Positions 45,892 through 56,822 of a DNA stretch of 64,000 nt are shown piece by piece (the first letter of the stretch is position 1; each line of letters begins with the position of its first letter). A model generated the notes under the pieces. That model was not told where the DNA came from and made no database searches. It saw only the letters and a list, made by a program, of their open reading frames with translations. A program made the position numbers and the translations under genes. Source of the stretch: Micractinium sp. NFX-FRZ (taxonomy: Eukaryota > Chlorophyta > Trebouxiophyceae > Chlorellales > Chlorellaceae); NCBI GenBank assembly GCA_029339195.1, contig JAPTJF010000052.1, positions 124,001 through 188,000 on the forward strand, in the 5' to 3' direction.

Positions 45892-47332
45892 TCAGCGGGC
45901 CACAGAGCGCAGGAGAGCTTGCGCCAGCGACCCTGCCCCTGCGGCCGCTCCTTGCGCCGCCTGCACCACTTCTCTCGGCAGCTTCCGCTCCAGATGCGCC
46001 GCCGCAGCAGCAGCCGCAGCCTGCGCCCACCCCACCACGTCCCGCGCGCTAGTGCGGCCGTGCGGCCGCTGCTGCCGCTGCTGCTGCTGCTGCTGGCTGG
46101 AGCGTCCCGGCCGCTGGGCCGCTGCTGGGCGCCTGCCCGTGGCCGTCTCCCAGCCCTCGAGCGCCGCCAGCCGCCGCTCAGCCAGCACCGTCTTGAGTGC
46201 GACCCGTTGAAAGCCCGGCACCGCACCCGCCACTGCTTGCTGCACCTCCTGCAGCTGCTGCTGCACCCTCTCCATTTCCAGCTGCTCCGGATGGATCTGC
46301 TGGCCGGCCCAAGGAGTGGCGCTCTTGAGCAGGCGCAGCTGGCGCTTGAGCCGTTCGGCGGCAGACTGCAGCTCTGTGCGCTGCCTGGCCAGCTGCCGCA
46401 AATCATGCAGCTGCTGTTCCGTCTGCTGCTGCAGCTGCGGCAGCTGCTCCCTTAGCTGGCGCAGCTCAGCTGGCAGCTGCCCCTCCAGCACCAGCACGTG
46501 CTCCCTCATCCGCTCCCTCAGCCGCTGCCACACCGCCCGCTGCTGCTCCGCCGCAAGGCGCGCCGAGCGCGTGGACCACACAACGCCGACCAGCCCTCCA
46601 ATCACAAAGCCTCCCAGGAGCAGCAGCGCCTGGAGGTGCCGCTTCTCTGCCGCCGCAGTCGCTTCTGCCCGCGCCAGGATGCGTGAGTAGGTGGGATGTG
46701 CACGCAGCTCTCTGCGCAGGCTCGCTGGCAGGCGGTAGGTCCCCTTGCACACGCTGCAGGGGGGAGGCAGGGAAGGCGCGTCATGAGAGTGTGCGCAAGC
46801 GTGGCAGGAGGCCAGGCGCGATGTTGGCAACCTGCCGAGTGGTGCAGCCACAGCAGCGTGAAGCATGCAAGAGTGCAACGGCCTGCTGCCACCACGCACG
46901 CTGCCTGCCGCACCCAAAACTCCCATTCTCCTCTTCTGTTCCCGGAAAGATGAACACTTCAGCACCTCACCTGCACTTCAGGCTTGCTTGGCCCATGCGC
47001 AGCCACTCCCTCAGGCAGCGCTCATGAATGTGGGCCATGCTGCCACAGCAAAGGCATGGCGTCAGCAGCGCGCCGCCGGCCTCTGAGTCCCGCTCCTCAA
47101 AGCAGACGCGGCAGATGAGCTGTTGGCTGTCTGCAGGAATTGTTTTGAGGAGGGCATGGACAGCTTGCACATTGCGTTTCTCGAGCAGGCGGAGGCCAGC
47201 GGCACAGGCTGCCGCTGAGCGCTGCAGCGGTGGCCGGCTGTGGCTCGAGGTCTCCACCGTTCCGCCGGGCGCACTGCCCAGCGCCCCTCCTGCAGCATTT
47301 AGAGCCTGATGCACACCATCGTCGGTCTCCAT
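45892..47332 (-). CDS. RING-CH (MARCH-type) membrane E3 ligase with C-terminal coiled coil
   Basis: Two exons, 47332-46971 and 46753-45892, give 407 residues in frame. The ATG at 47332 begins METDDGVHQAL. A C4HC3 RING-CH domain spans residues about 73-125: CRVC, then PCLCCGSMAHIHERCLREWL, then LKCSVCKG, the last pair created by the exon junction. This arrangement (C-x2-C, C-x-C-x4-H-x2-C...C-x2-C with the W after CLREW) is typical of membrane-bound MARCH ubiquitin ligases. It is followed by one clear hydrophobic segment (LLLLGGFVIGGLVGVVW) and a long Gln/Leu/Arg coiled coil (LPAELRQLREQLPQLQQQTE, QLARQRTELQSAAERLKRQL), then an Ala-rich amphipathic tail ending LLRSVAR. Most MARCH proteins have two or more membrane spans; a single span plus coiled coil is less usual. 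Substrates and compartment are unknown. Confidence 0.88.
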
Positions 47333-48525
47333 GTGCTGTGCGCTCTGCAGTGGCCTCGATGAAGCAGGTGCTTGCGCCGATGTCAGCGGTTGGTGAGCGC
47401 TGGGAAGTCCAATGCCAGAACCTCATAACCGGAAGCCCGTGTGCTGATTGCCTCTGTGGGCAGTACATCCGCAGTACAGCGGGTTAGGGCTCTTCGAAAC
47501 CGGGACAGCATCCTCATACTCGAACATTGATTGACGGGCAAGCAACAGTGTGGCGTAAAGTCAAATTTCAGGACGGTTGAAGGCCCCCTGGCCAGGAGTT
47601 TTGGGAGGCGCTGGCGGCTCACCGCACGGGGTACGTGGCCTGGGGTGCGTGCCTGGTGACTCCTGTCTTGCAATCTTGCAATATCCCATCAACACACTGT
47701 TGCATTGCTTCGTCCAGCCAGCTGGGGACGACCACTGTCACAGCTGCCCACGATGCTGATGGCAGCACCGCAGCCTGAGCACCACCCCCGCCCGACCCTG
47801 CTGCAACCCACACCACACGCGCGCGCTGCCCTGCCCAGGCTACGGAGCGTGACGCGCGTGTGGCGGTGGCGAGCCTGGTGTATGCTAGTGCCGTGTGTGA
47901 CGGGGCGCTGGAGAATCCGCCGGCCATCACAGCAGCACTGGGCCCCTCCTGGATGGCACCGCTCCTGGTGCCTCACCCCAGCGGCTGGCAACTCGACTTA
48001 CCAGTTAGCTGGCCTGGGGCTGGGGCAGATGGCGGTCAGCGCTTGGTGCCAGTCTATCAGAAATAAGTGACTGATAACCTGTTCATGTCAGGGTCAGCAG
48101 CGTGGCAATGTGGGAAGCCTCGGCTGCATGAACTGGCCCACTTGGCTGCGCGTGTGCAGGGGAAACTTGCTGACCTGGCGCCCGCTGGCATCTGCGGCTG
48201 TATGGCATCCTGCTAGCGGGGCTTGTCAACCCCACAACTCTCGCCCCCGCCACATTGTCGCTTGCATGTACTCCAACTGCTGGCATGTGCTCACAGCAAC
48301 CACCCGCAGCCAGGCATCAGTGATGGCACAGCAGCCGAATACGCACACAGGCACCGACAGGCTGCGCCTCCACATCTGCTCCCATCCACACCCGACACCG
48401 GTGGTGCCGGAATGGCGCTGGTATGCTCTGAACAGCGCCAAAGTGCACTGAACTGCCCGAACGCCGATACTGACATCGGTGTTGTCATGCAGGGAGGAGG
48501 GCCGTGGTCCCCTTACAACACATGA
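47333..48525 (+). other. Unresolved region, possible plus-strand gene
   Basis: This lies between the start of the RING-CH gene and the next minus-strand gene. Two plus-strand stretches look exon-like. At 47839-48066, after a CCCAG acceptor, the frame encodes ATERDARVAVASLVYASAVC and continues NPPAITAALGPSWMAPLLV. A second frame ends NADTDIGVVMQGGGPWSPYN-T at the TGA 48523-48525, followed at once by TGTAA (48527-48531). Between them PRLHELAHLAARVQGKLADL (about 48117-48180) is open in another frame. I could not join these into one reading frame or find a convincing start, so this may be a divergent short gene, a remnant or chance. Confidence 0.25.
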
Positions 48526-48531
48526 TTGTAA
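48513..48531. terminator. Back-to-back TGTAA motifs on both strands
   Basis: TTACA at 48513-48517 (TGTAA for minus-strand transcripts) and TGTAA at 48527-48531 (plus strand) lie 9 bp apart. This is the pattern expected where two convergent transcripts end: the secreted-protein gene from the right and a possible gene from the left. Confidence 0.4.
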
Positions 48532-49031
48532 TCAACAACAGCCCACCACACTGGTACAGACAAGTGCCACGTCAGCCTGCCATGTCAGCCTCCCAGCTCG
48601 CTTGTTCAGGCGCTTAGGTGACAGGCATAACAGAGTGTGGGCTGGAGATTTGAGCAAGCTATGTGGAGACTTGGGCAAGCAAGGCAGCAGAGACATGCCG
48701 TAGAGGCTAATGGGGCAGGGGGGCGGGGTAGAGCGTGGGTGCCGTGAGTGAGACGTGAGCGGGGCAGCCCGGACGATGATGTACAGGGCAAGGGGCGGGG
48801 GCGGCGGCATTGGGTACAAGCATACCACGAGGCGGGGGCTGGGCGGTAGGGGCCGCAGGGCAAGGCGAGGGCGGGGAGATATCTCAGGTATTTGGCATGG
48901 TGCTGACATGGCGGAGGCAATGGAAGATGCGTCCCGCCACCCCACATGGGCGGCGCTCCTGTAGCAGCTGGGCACGTGCCCGCCGCTCGCGTTGCCCTTG
49001 CTCACAGGACTTCAGCTGCACGGGTTGGCGC

Positions 49032-49189
49032 TCAGCACGTCCAGAAAGTGTAGGTCGCTGAGTAGGGCCCAGACCACTCGCGCCCCTCCTGGCAGCCAGA
49101 CGCCGGCTGAGGCCCACCCTTTGCGTGGGTGCGCGTGGTGTAGAACACGGGTGGGATGCCCATCTTTGACACGTCGGCAAACAGGGCTG

Positions 49190-49230
<41 letters not shown>

Positions 49231-50714
49231 AGTGTTAGGGTCCAGGCAGGCAGGCAGGTGTGCCACTGAGGGAGTCATGGAGAGTGCCAGGCACGGCAAG
49301 GCGCGGCGCCCGGCGCGCTTGGCTTGACTCAACCCGGCTGTTTTGGAACCAACTGTACATCACGCCGCGGTTTGATGTCACCGACATACATCCTTCTTCT
49401 TTGGTGTGGTACCTCTGGTGGCTGCTCAGCGGGGCTCGATGTCGATGGGGCTTGCATCCAGTGCTGCCAGGCTGTCAGGGGGATGCTGCACGCACCTGGG
49501 TACCGGATGGCCACAAAGTCAGACGCAGGGTCTTCATAAGCGGTGGATTCTAAGAGTCCAAGCTCCACCCAGCCCACCTGGGCGCCTGCACAGCACACAC
49601 ATGCAAAGTGACACCCCCTCCTTCTTGTGTCCTCTCCTCTTTCCACACGCACCGACGCCTTGCTGGCGGCCCGCCAGCCTCCGCTAGCAGTGCATCAAAG
49701 CTACCTAAGCATGGCTGCCTCATTCGAGTTTGACGACTGTGTGTGCACGCAAGGTGGCGCTTGCTTACCTTTTCCGTAAAAGGGTATCGTGGTTCTGGTA
49801 ATTGACTGCCAGGCTGCAGGCGCGCCAGGCCACAGCGGCGGGCGGCAGGCAGGCAGCAGTGGACGGGAACTGTTGGGCAGGCGCACACCAACATGGGGTT
49901 CAATGCATCACAGCTCGGCCTTGTGCTGCTGGCCACCTGCCAGTGCGCCTGTCGCAAACCATACATGCATGCACATGCAAACATGGTGTTGGTAATGCCA
50001 TTCATGCCAGTGGCCACGCCCTGTGCTGTTAGTTGCACCACAGCATCGATTTTGGCAGCTCTCACCCTGGTACGGCAGGGTGGCAGTGAAGCCGCCGCCG
50101 GTCATGGTCACGTTGGTGCCTTCTGGCACCACCTGCCACCCCCCGCCCAGGCACTCGAATGCCCTGTGCGATTCTGGATGGGGCGGCGGGAGCATCAACA
50201 AAGGGCAGCGGCATTTGTTGGCTACACACACAGGTGCGTCCAAGCGTGTGCATGAGGGCGAGACAAAGAGAGTGCAAGTCTGTGCTCGCACGAACGTGCG
50301 GCACCCCCGTAAAACGGCCCAGAAAGCTGCGTCTGCATGTGTGTGTGTGTGTGTGCATTGCGGCCCAGTTCATACCCCAGGGCGCACCCCAGCGCCTCCC
50401 ATGGTGCGGTGCAGAAGTAGAAACCAGCGGTTGTCTCATGTGAACCACCCGGAGCCTCACTCACGTGGGTCCACTTCCATCGTCAGGGCGGGGCACATGG
50501 TGCCATACACCAGCTCGCTGCTGCTTGCCGTGCCACAAGCCTCTTCGGGGCTCTGGCTGTGGTCCGAGTAGCGAGCAGCGATGGCTTCTGCAGCGGGGTT
50601 TGCGGCACAGGCGGCCTCCTGGACAGGAGCGGCAGGCGGGCGCGCTGCTGCCAGCGCCGCTGCACCCAGCAGCAACACTGCCAGCCAGGTGGGGTTGGGC
50701 CTAGGCCTAGCCAT
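49032..50714 (-). CDS. Uncharacterised secreted protein
   Basis: The ATG at 50714 opens a clear signal peptide (MARPRPNPTWLAVLLLGAAA, then LAAARP), followed by QEAACAANPAAEAIAARYSD and ELVYGTMCPALTMEVDP and a GTGAGT donor near 50463. Likely further exons, all with plausible GT-AG sites, encode AGFYFCTAPWEALG (about 50420), AFECLGGGWQVVPEGTNVTM and TGGGFTATLPYQG (50161-50066), AVNYQNHDTLLRK (about 49806-49770, donor GTAAGC), AQVGWVELGLLESTAYEDPA then SDFVAIRYP (about 49588-49505), possibly MYVTSNRGVMYSWFQNS (about 49390-49340), and LFADVSKMGIPPVFYTT (about 49180-49130). In the last frame a TGA follows FWTC at 49034-49032. No family is recognised. The Cys and N-glycosylation-type (NVT) content suits an extracellular or wall protein. 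The exon chain and the 3' end are uncertain. Confidence 0.5.
49190..49229. repeat. (CAGG)10 microsatellite
   Basis: A perfect AGGC/CAGG run of about 40 bp in an intron of the minus-strand secreted-protein gene, reading (CCTG)n in transcript sense and directly preceding the candidate acceptor of the LFADVSKMG exon. Confidence 0.9.
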
Positions 50715-50976
50715 TCTGTGCTGCCCTCGTCTGCATCGGCTTCCTGTGTCGGCTTCGGTCACGTTGGCTCGGGTTCTGATCGGCGTGAGGAAGGCCGAGG
50801 ATGGAAAGAGGAACCTACGGAAGGGTGGAGGCAGAACCCACCCACCTCGGGTGGAAGAGGAACCTACAGCCTGCGGCTTGGACGGGGTGCCTTCCCGACT
50901 TCATGTCCCCCTGCTGACATGGCAGCCCTGTGGGCAGGTGGACTGAGCAGTCCCCTGTGGAGCACTGCGGAGTTCG

Positions 50977-50981
50977 TTACA
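50977..50981 (-). terminator. TGTAA poly(A) signal of the alpha/beta-hydrolase gene
   Basis: TTACA on the plus strand (context TCGTTACAGC) reads TGTAA for the minus-strand hydrolase gene, 228 nt beyond its stop. The rest of 50715-51208 is 3' UTR and promoter space, with no coding exon seen. Confidence 0.45.
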
Positions 50982-51208
50982 GCATGTTGATGCCAATGTA
51001 CGCCTCACATGCAGCCTGCTACAACGCATCATGCACTGCTTGGGCTTGGGTGCCTGCCTCATGTGGTTGGTGTCAGCCGGCAACTGGTGGCCAGTGCGTG
51101 CGCTGTTGGGTGCTCCGTCTGGGCCCCTGCCCAGCTCGGGCTAGCACAGACAGGCATAGTGCCAGGCCCAGTGTCAGCCAGGTACCATGGTACCTTCCCT
51201 GCGCCCAT

Positions 51209-54200
51209 TCAGGCTGCTCCCAGGCCCAGCTCCAGCACAAAGGAAGCCATGAAGTCGAGCAGGACGTGGGGGGCCTCCTCGTGGCTCAGGTGCCCGCTCA
51301 GCGGCAGCACCGCCAGCCGCGGCGCCACGGCACCCAGCCGCTCAGCTATCCTGCAGGGCGGCGGAGGGCAGGGGGGCAGAGGGCAGGGGGCAGGCGGACG
51401 GGTGGGGGAGCAGGGGCTGGGAAATGGCAGTGTATGTGTGCCGCTTGAGAGGAGCAAGCCCTGTACCATCCCCGCTTTGGCCCCGCCCCGCTGCGCCTGC
51501 CGCCTGTGCCTGCCCCTTCCTTCCGCCTGCCGGGCAGGGGACCTCGGAACTCCATGCCTGTGCCTGGCAACCCTTTCAGTCCCAGTCCCACCTACCCCCA
51601 CCTACCCCCACCGGCAAACCCTTGCCCCGGCAGCATGCCCACCGCCAATGTTCGCCTGCCCCCCACCTGCTGACCGCGCTGGGCGGCACCATGTGGTCTG
51701 CCTCCCCTGTGGCCACCATCACGGGGAGCCCCGCCTGCACCACGGCATCCAGCAGGCGGGTGCGCTCCAGGGAGTGGATGTCGTTGCGCACGCGGGCCAC
51801 CTGCAAGTTGCGTGGGGGGAGCATAGCTGTCGTGAAGCTTTTGTACTGTTCAGTAGGAGCAGCTTTGAGGAGTGGATGTCGTTGTACCTGCAGGTGCGGT
51901 GTGGGCAGCATGAAGTGGACGTGGCAGCTTTCAGCTTGCAGTGAATTGGGTGGCCGGGGGCGGTCCAGGGGTTGAATGCTACTGCGCATCCAGGCTCCTC
52001 CCCTAGGTGTGGGAGCAGAGTTGGTGGGTTGGGGCAAGGCAGATGGGAGGGACAGAGACCAAGGAGTGCTTTTGCGCAAGGGGCCAAAAGCAAGATGAAA
52101 TGGGGGAGGGGCAGGGGGCAGGGCAGGAGACACGGCACACCAGGGAGGCCGGAGCTACGGCCCCAGGTATCAACACATGGGGCCCTGCACAGCTGGCATT
52201 CCAGCATGCAACCCATGAGCCTCTTGCTTCCGCTTGCCTCGGTGAGCGAGAGGTCCCAGCCCAGCACGCGCAGCGGGCGGCGGTACAGCGCCAGCAGTTC
52301 GGGGGTGAGGTGGCGCTGAGGGTCGGCAAAGGCGCGCCGGTTGGTCACCTGCGACACAGGCCAGCGAAGCAGCATTGCAATCGCATTCCAGCTGGGCAGG
52401 CTCGCAGGCTGGCAGTTGCACATGCAGGCGGTGCAGTGGTCAAGCTCGCCGTCTCAGCAGAGCAGGGTGCCCGTAATGCACAACAGGGGATAGCAGCGCA
52501 GCGCAGTGAGGCCTCACCTCCCCCACTTCGGTGCGCAGCAGGCTCCTCAGCACTCGTCGCCCCAGGCGGCTGTGCGCCAGCACGCGAGCATACTTGGGGG
52601 CCACTGTGCCAGAGAGGTCTGCGAGGGGTGGTGTCAAATCAATGGGTAGATAAAGGTGCAAATCAACAGCACATGTCATTGGGGAGCAGGCGGCAGCATA
52701 GGCCTGCAGTAAACAAAGGTAGACAGGCAGCTGCCGGCTGTTTGGGTTTCAGCCTGGGTTGCACCTGCTGCACCTTGCTTGAGAAGCCTGCCTCCCTGCT
52801 TCCTTGCAACCCATCTCTGCCCTCACTGCCCACCCACACCTGGGTGCAGCAGGATCAGGCCCACAGCCTCCGGCGCCTGCCACATCCCATCCACGTCGCT
52901 CCCGCCAGCACTGCCGCTGATCTCTTCCGACCCCGCCCCGTCCTGACCCGCCGCCTGCTGCTCCTGCGCCGGCGCTTGCTGCAGCTGGCCTGTGCCGTGC
53001 GTTGCTGCCGCTGCCGCCGCCTCCTCCTCCATGCTGCCCAGCAGGCTGCCACTGGGCTGGACGTGTGGCTCCTCCGCCAGCAGGCTACCACCCTCTAGGT
53101 CTTCACCAAGCTCCTCATCTTCTATCAACTCCTCTTCTTCCACGGTTGCCAACAGACTGAGATCCTCCTCTGGCCCCACACCCTGCCCACCGCCCTGCCA
53201 CGCCTCCTGCCACGCCCCGTGCTGCTGCTGCTGCTGCTCCGCCCGCTGCTGCTCCTGCTCCTGCTGCCAGCTCGTGGCGGCCGATGGCGGTGCTGCGCCT
53301 CCCTCCTGTGCGCTGTACCCGCTGTGCTCCCATGGCTCCCGGTCGCTCGTCTGCGGCAGGCAGGCGCAGCAGCAGGCAGCGTCACAGTCTTTCATTTGTT
53401 GATTGCTTCATTGAGTCGGGCATGCAGGCTTAGGAGCAATGCGGGTGGCGGCTGCAGTGCAAGTCAGCAAGGACGGGAGCAGTTGCCGGATCAAGCAGCG
53501 GGGCATGCACCAACCACAGAGCACTCCACCCCACCCAGCAGACGTGGCGACATGGCGAGATGCTGCGCAGCAAGCAAGCACTTGCCTGCGAGAGGAAGGA
53601 AACATTGTCGATGAGGCCCGAATGCTGGCCTGGGAGGCCGCCTGCTTCCGCGCTGCCGCTGACTGTGGCGGTCGGCTGCGACAGGAAGGAGGGGTTGTCT
53701 ACAAGGCTGCCCTGCTCTTGGAAGCTCGAGTCCTGGTGCAGTGGCCCCTCCCCCGCAAGCTCCGTGCCGTCCGTGCTGGTTGGCTGCGAGAGGAAGGAGG
53801 GGTTGTCAATCAAGCTGCCCTCTGCTCGGAAGCTGGACTGCTGGTGCAGCGGCCCCTCGCCCGCCGGCTCTGTTTGGCCGCTCACTGTAGTGCTTGGCTG
53901 CGAGAGGTACGAGGGGTTGTCTATAAGACCGGACGGCTGATCCCAGAGGCCGCCCCCATGCTCCGTGCTGCCGCTGGCTGCTGGCGCCTGCTGAGCCTGC
54001 TGCTGCTGCCGTGCTGGCTGCTGCTGCGCCTGCTGTTGTGGTGGCAGTGGCTGCGAGAGGCTGAGCTGCCGGGACACGCACTGCTCTTCCTCCTCCTCCT
54101 GGAAAGGCTCCAGCTGGCTGCCTGCTGCCTGCTGCCCTGCGCCAGCTGGCATGCCAACCCCACCATAGCTGCCCTGCCCCTGCCCTGCTGGGCCACGGGG

Positions 54201-56822
54201 GCGCAGCGGCGAGCGGCGCCGCGCTGCCGCCGGCGAGCGGGCACCCGCCCAGCCGGCCATCAGGCTGCTGCCGGTGGTGGCGCCCGGCCCCATGCGCGGT
54301 TCAATAGAGGCCGGCCACTCCCCTCGGAGCAGCTGCTGCAGCAGGCTGTGCCCACCCTCTGGCATGCTGCTCATCCAGGCCCAGTCCAAGCCCTCGGGTA
54401 GCGACCCCACCGACCCCCGGCGGCGGTGAGCTGCCCCTCCCCAGGGCGCCGCCAGCACCGGCGCTGTGCGCTGCTGCGCGCCCGGCAGCGGGCGCGGCAG
54501 GCTGGCTGCCGTCGGCGACAGCGGGTCGTGGACATAGGTGCCGTCGCCGCCGCCATGGGTGGGCGAGGAGGGGCGGGAGGGGGTGCCCAGGGCGGCCTCC
54601 CTGGCAGCCATGGCTGCTGACATCAGCGCCAGCATGGCGCCGTCGCCGTGCCCCGTCAGCACCACCCGCCGCAGGCCAACCGTGCTGGCCAGCTGCAGAG
54701 TGAGCAGCGCCTGGAACTTCAATGAGTAGGGGTTGTCGTCCAGCGGGGTGCCGGGCTCCACCTGTGGGCGGTCAGTCAGGCCTGCAAGCGGTCCGGCAGG
54801 GCAGGGAGGGCAGGAGGTGTGGGGAAGCAACAGGGACCAGGGAGGCTGGTTGGAAGTGGGGGGGCGGATTCGAAGGCAAGGAAACGAGGGCAAGGCAGGC
54901 AGCCACAAGGGGCAAGCTGGCACAGACATGAGCAGGAGCAGTTTCGTCCATTCACGGCCTGGAGTGAAGCGGCAGCAAGGGCTGTGCAGGGCCCCACTCG
55001 TGTTGAGGCTCACCAAAACCTGGCCTGTCAAACGCGAGCACAGGCAGGCCGCAGGCGTCCGCCAGTGGCTGCATGACGTGGCGCCAGGCAAAGGTGCCGC
55101 CGCCAAACGAGTGAATGAGCACGATGCCGGTGTCCCGTGCGCCGGCAGTGCCGCGGAAGCCCTGCAGGCGGGCAAGCAGGGCGGCCAGGGAAGCAGGTTG
55201 TTGTTGTTATGCTTTCCGTGCTAGAGAAGAGAGGCACCAACAGAGTATCTGGAGCGGCCTTCCAAGTGCTGTTGCAGCTGGGGGGGCGATGCAAGGCATC
55301 ACCACCTCAGGGCACCTTGCCCCCTAGCAACCCTCAGCTTGCCGGCGCCGCAGCAAGCCACAGCTGCCCTCTTCCACCGCCACCAACACACCCGATCACC
55401 GCCTGCCCTCACCAGCGGCAGGGCGAGCTTGTAGTGCACCCTCAGTTCCCCGCACTGCGCCCAGCGGCTGTCAGCATCCGCCAGGTGGGCAGCAGGCACG
55501 TCGTGCTCCGCCGCGCTCTCGCCCACATCGCCGCCGCGCCCCTCCTCTGCCTGCGCCTGCAGCTGCCCCGCCAGCAGCCAAGTGTCCTCCCCCTGCTCCC
55601 AGGGGTATCCCAGGCCGCCCAGCCCGTGCTCCCACCGCTTGCGCGCCCAGCTCACGATGCGCTGCACGGGCAGGCAGGGAGGGAGGACCCGCGCTCAGGC
55701 TGGTGAGCACGTGGCAGGTGCCAAGGTTTGTTTGGGAAGCGTGCTCAGCAGGGCTCTCACCCCTTGGTGGCAAGGCTCACCGCAACACGCTGGCACCCTG
55801 CGAGAACGCCACCCCTTGCAAGCAAGCCGCAGTGGCACTTTGCAGCGCCCCCGCCACGCCAGCAGCTGCAAGCCCCCCGACCTGCTTGCCTGCGCCGCCA
55901 GCACTTGAGCCACGGCGCAGGCCATGTGCACGGCGTACAGCGCAATGAAGGGAGGCCACTGCCGGCGCTCCCACTGGCTGTGGCGCAGGGCATCCAGCTT
56001 CATCAGCCCCAGGGGCAGCGAGACGGCGGCAAACAGCAGCGCCGTCAGGCGGGCCGGCCTGCAGGTTGCGCCGGGGGCAGAGGAAGGGCACCGGCGGTAC
56101 GGGGGTCAGCATGCCACCGGCCTGGCAGCCAGCCAGTCAGCCAGCAGAAGCAGCACCCCAGCCCACCGCCCCAGGCACGCTGTGCATGCTGTGCGCGCTG
56201 TGCCGCACACCTCTGGAACTGCGGCCCCGAGCCCAGGCAGTGCGCGAGCGTGATGCTGGCGCATCGCAGCAGGGACAGCGCGACCACGTCTTCTGCCGAC
56301 CCTTGGAAACTGTAGTGAAGCTGGCGGCTGTGGGTGGGCACTGCATTGGGCACGGCCGCCCAGTAGATGGCCAGTATGCAGGCGGCCTCGGCGGCTGCCA
56401 GCGTGGGCGGCGCCTGAAGGGGGGCGGGCAGCGCTGGGGTGCTGGGTTTGGAAGGGCGGGGGAATGCAGGCAAGGAGAAGGCGCTGCAGGCATACGGGAA
56501 TTCACAAAGAGAGTCGACAAGCAACCACCCTACATGTCCGCCCACGCACCATGCTGTGCAAGCTGCCCAGCGCGCAGGTGCACAGGAAGCGGCAGGCGGC
56601 CGCGCAGCGCAGCAGAGACTCTGGGGCGCGTGATGCTGTTGAAGTGGCAGCGCCGGACCGCGCCCGCTCCTCTTTCTCCTGCCGCAGCTCCTCTGCCACT
56701 TGATCCATTCTCAGGGTGATGATGGGCTCCCGACGCAGCAAGGCCTGCACCGGAGGCGCCAGCTGGGCGCCCCCTGGCGGCGGCTGCATGATGGACGCAC
56801 GTGACTCACGCCCTTGATGCAT
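51209..56822 (-). CDS. Alpha/beta-hydrolase-fold membrane protein with repeat-containing insertion
   Basis: The start is ATG 56822 (alternative in-frame ATG 56789). An N-terminal region with hydrophobic segments (LTALLFAAVSLPLGLM, FIALYAVHMACAVAQVLAAQ) suggests membrane anchoring. The hydrolase core begins DTGIVLIHSFGGGTFAWRHV (about 55130; oxyanion HSFGGG), then VLAFDRPGFGLTDRP and the elbow strand VVLTGHGDGAMLALMSAAM (about 54670-54615). An inserted low-complexity stretch of roughly 500 residues (54600-52840) includes four DNPSFLSQP-type repeats, Gln runs and an acidic segment (LLATVEEEELIEDEELGEDL). The core resumes with SGTVAPKYARVLAHSRLGRR, ADPQRHLTPELLALYRRPLR, LPVMVATGEADHMVPPSAVS (acid Asp) and LPLSGHLSHEEAPHVLLDFM (base His), ending at the TGA 51211-51209. 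The nucleophile position in G-H-G-D-G is Gly, not Ser. Plant relatives I recall in this family also have non-Ser elbows, so hydrolase activity is doubtful. An echo of an exon start lies at 51863-51895. Confidence 0.85.
51863..51895 (-). repeat. Intronic echo of an exon start with acceptor
   Basis: In minus-strand sense the copy reads CTGCAG then GTACAACGACATCCACTCC. The real exon start about 98 bp downstream in the transcript reads TTGCAG then GTGGCCCGCGTGCGCAACGA followed by CATCCACTCC. The copy keeps an intact polypyrimidine-CAG acceptor and would translate YNDIHSS against the real RNDIHSL. Confidence 0.85.
53610..53945 (-). repeat. Four coding repeats (DNPSFLSQP units) in the hydrolase insertion
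   Basis: About 45-residue units containing (L/I)(I/V)DNPS(F/Y)LSQP, a Ser/Thr-rich stretch, and AGEGPLHQ(Q/D)SSF occur three times. A fourth diverged copy ends LIDNVSFLSQ. DNA copies are 110-140 bp apart and still similar, indicating recent tandem expansion within the exon. Confidence 0.85.

Noticed and set aside
48532..49005. 157-codon minus-strand open frame downstream of the secreted-protein gene
   Set aside because: Low-complexity Pro/Ser composition, beyond the likely poly(A) region, and not connected by splice sites to the upstream exons.
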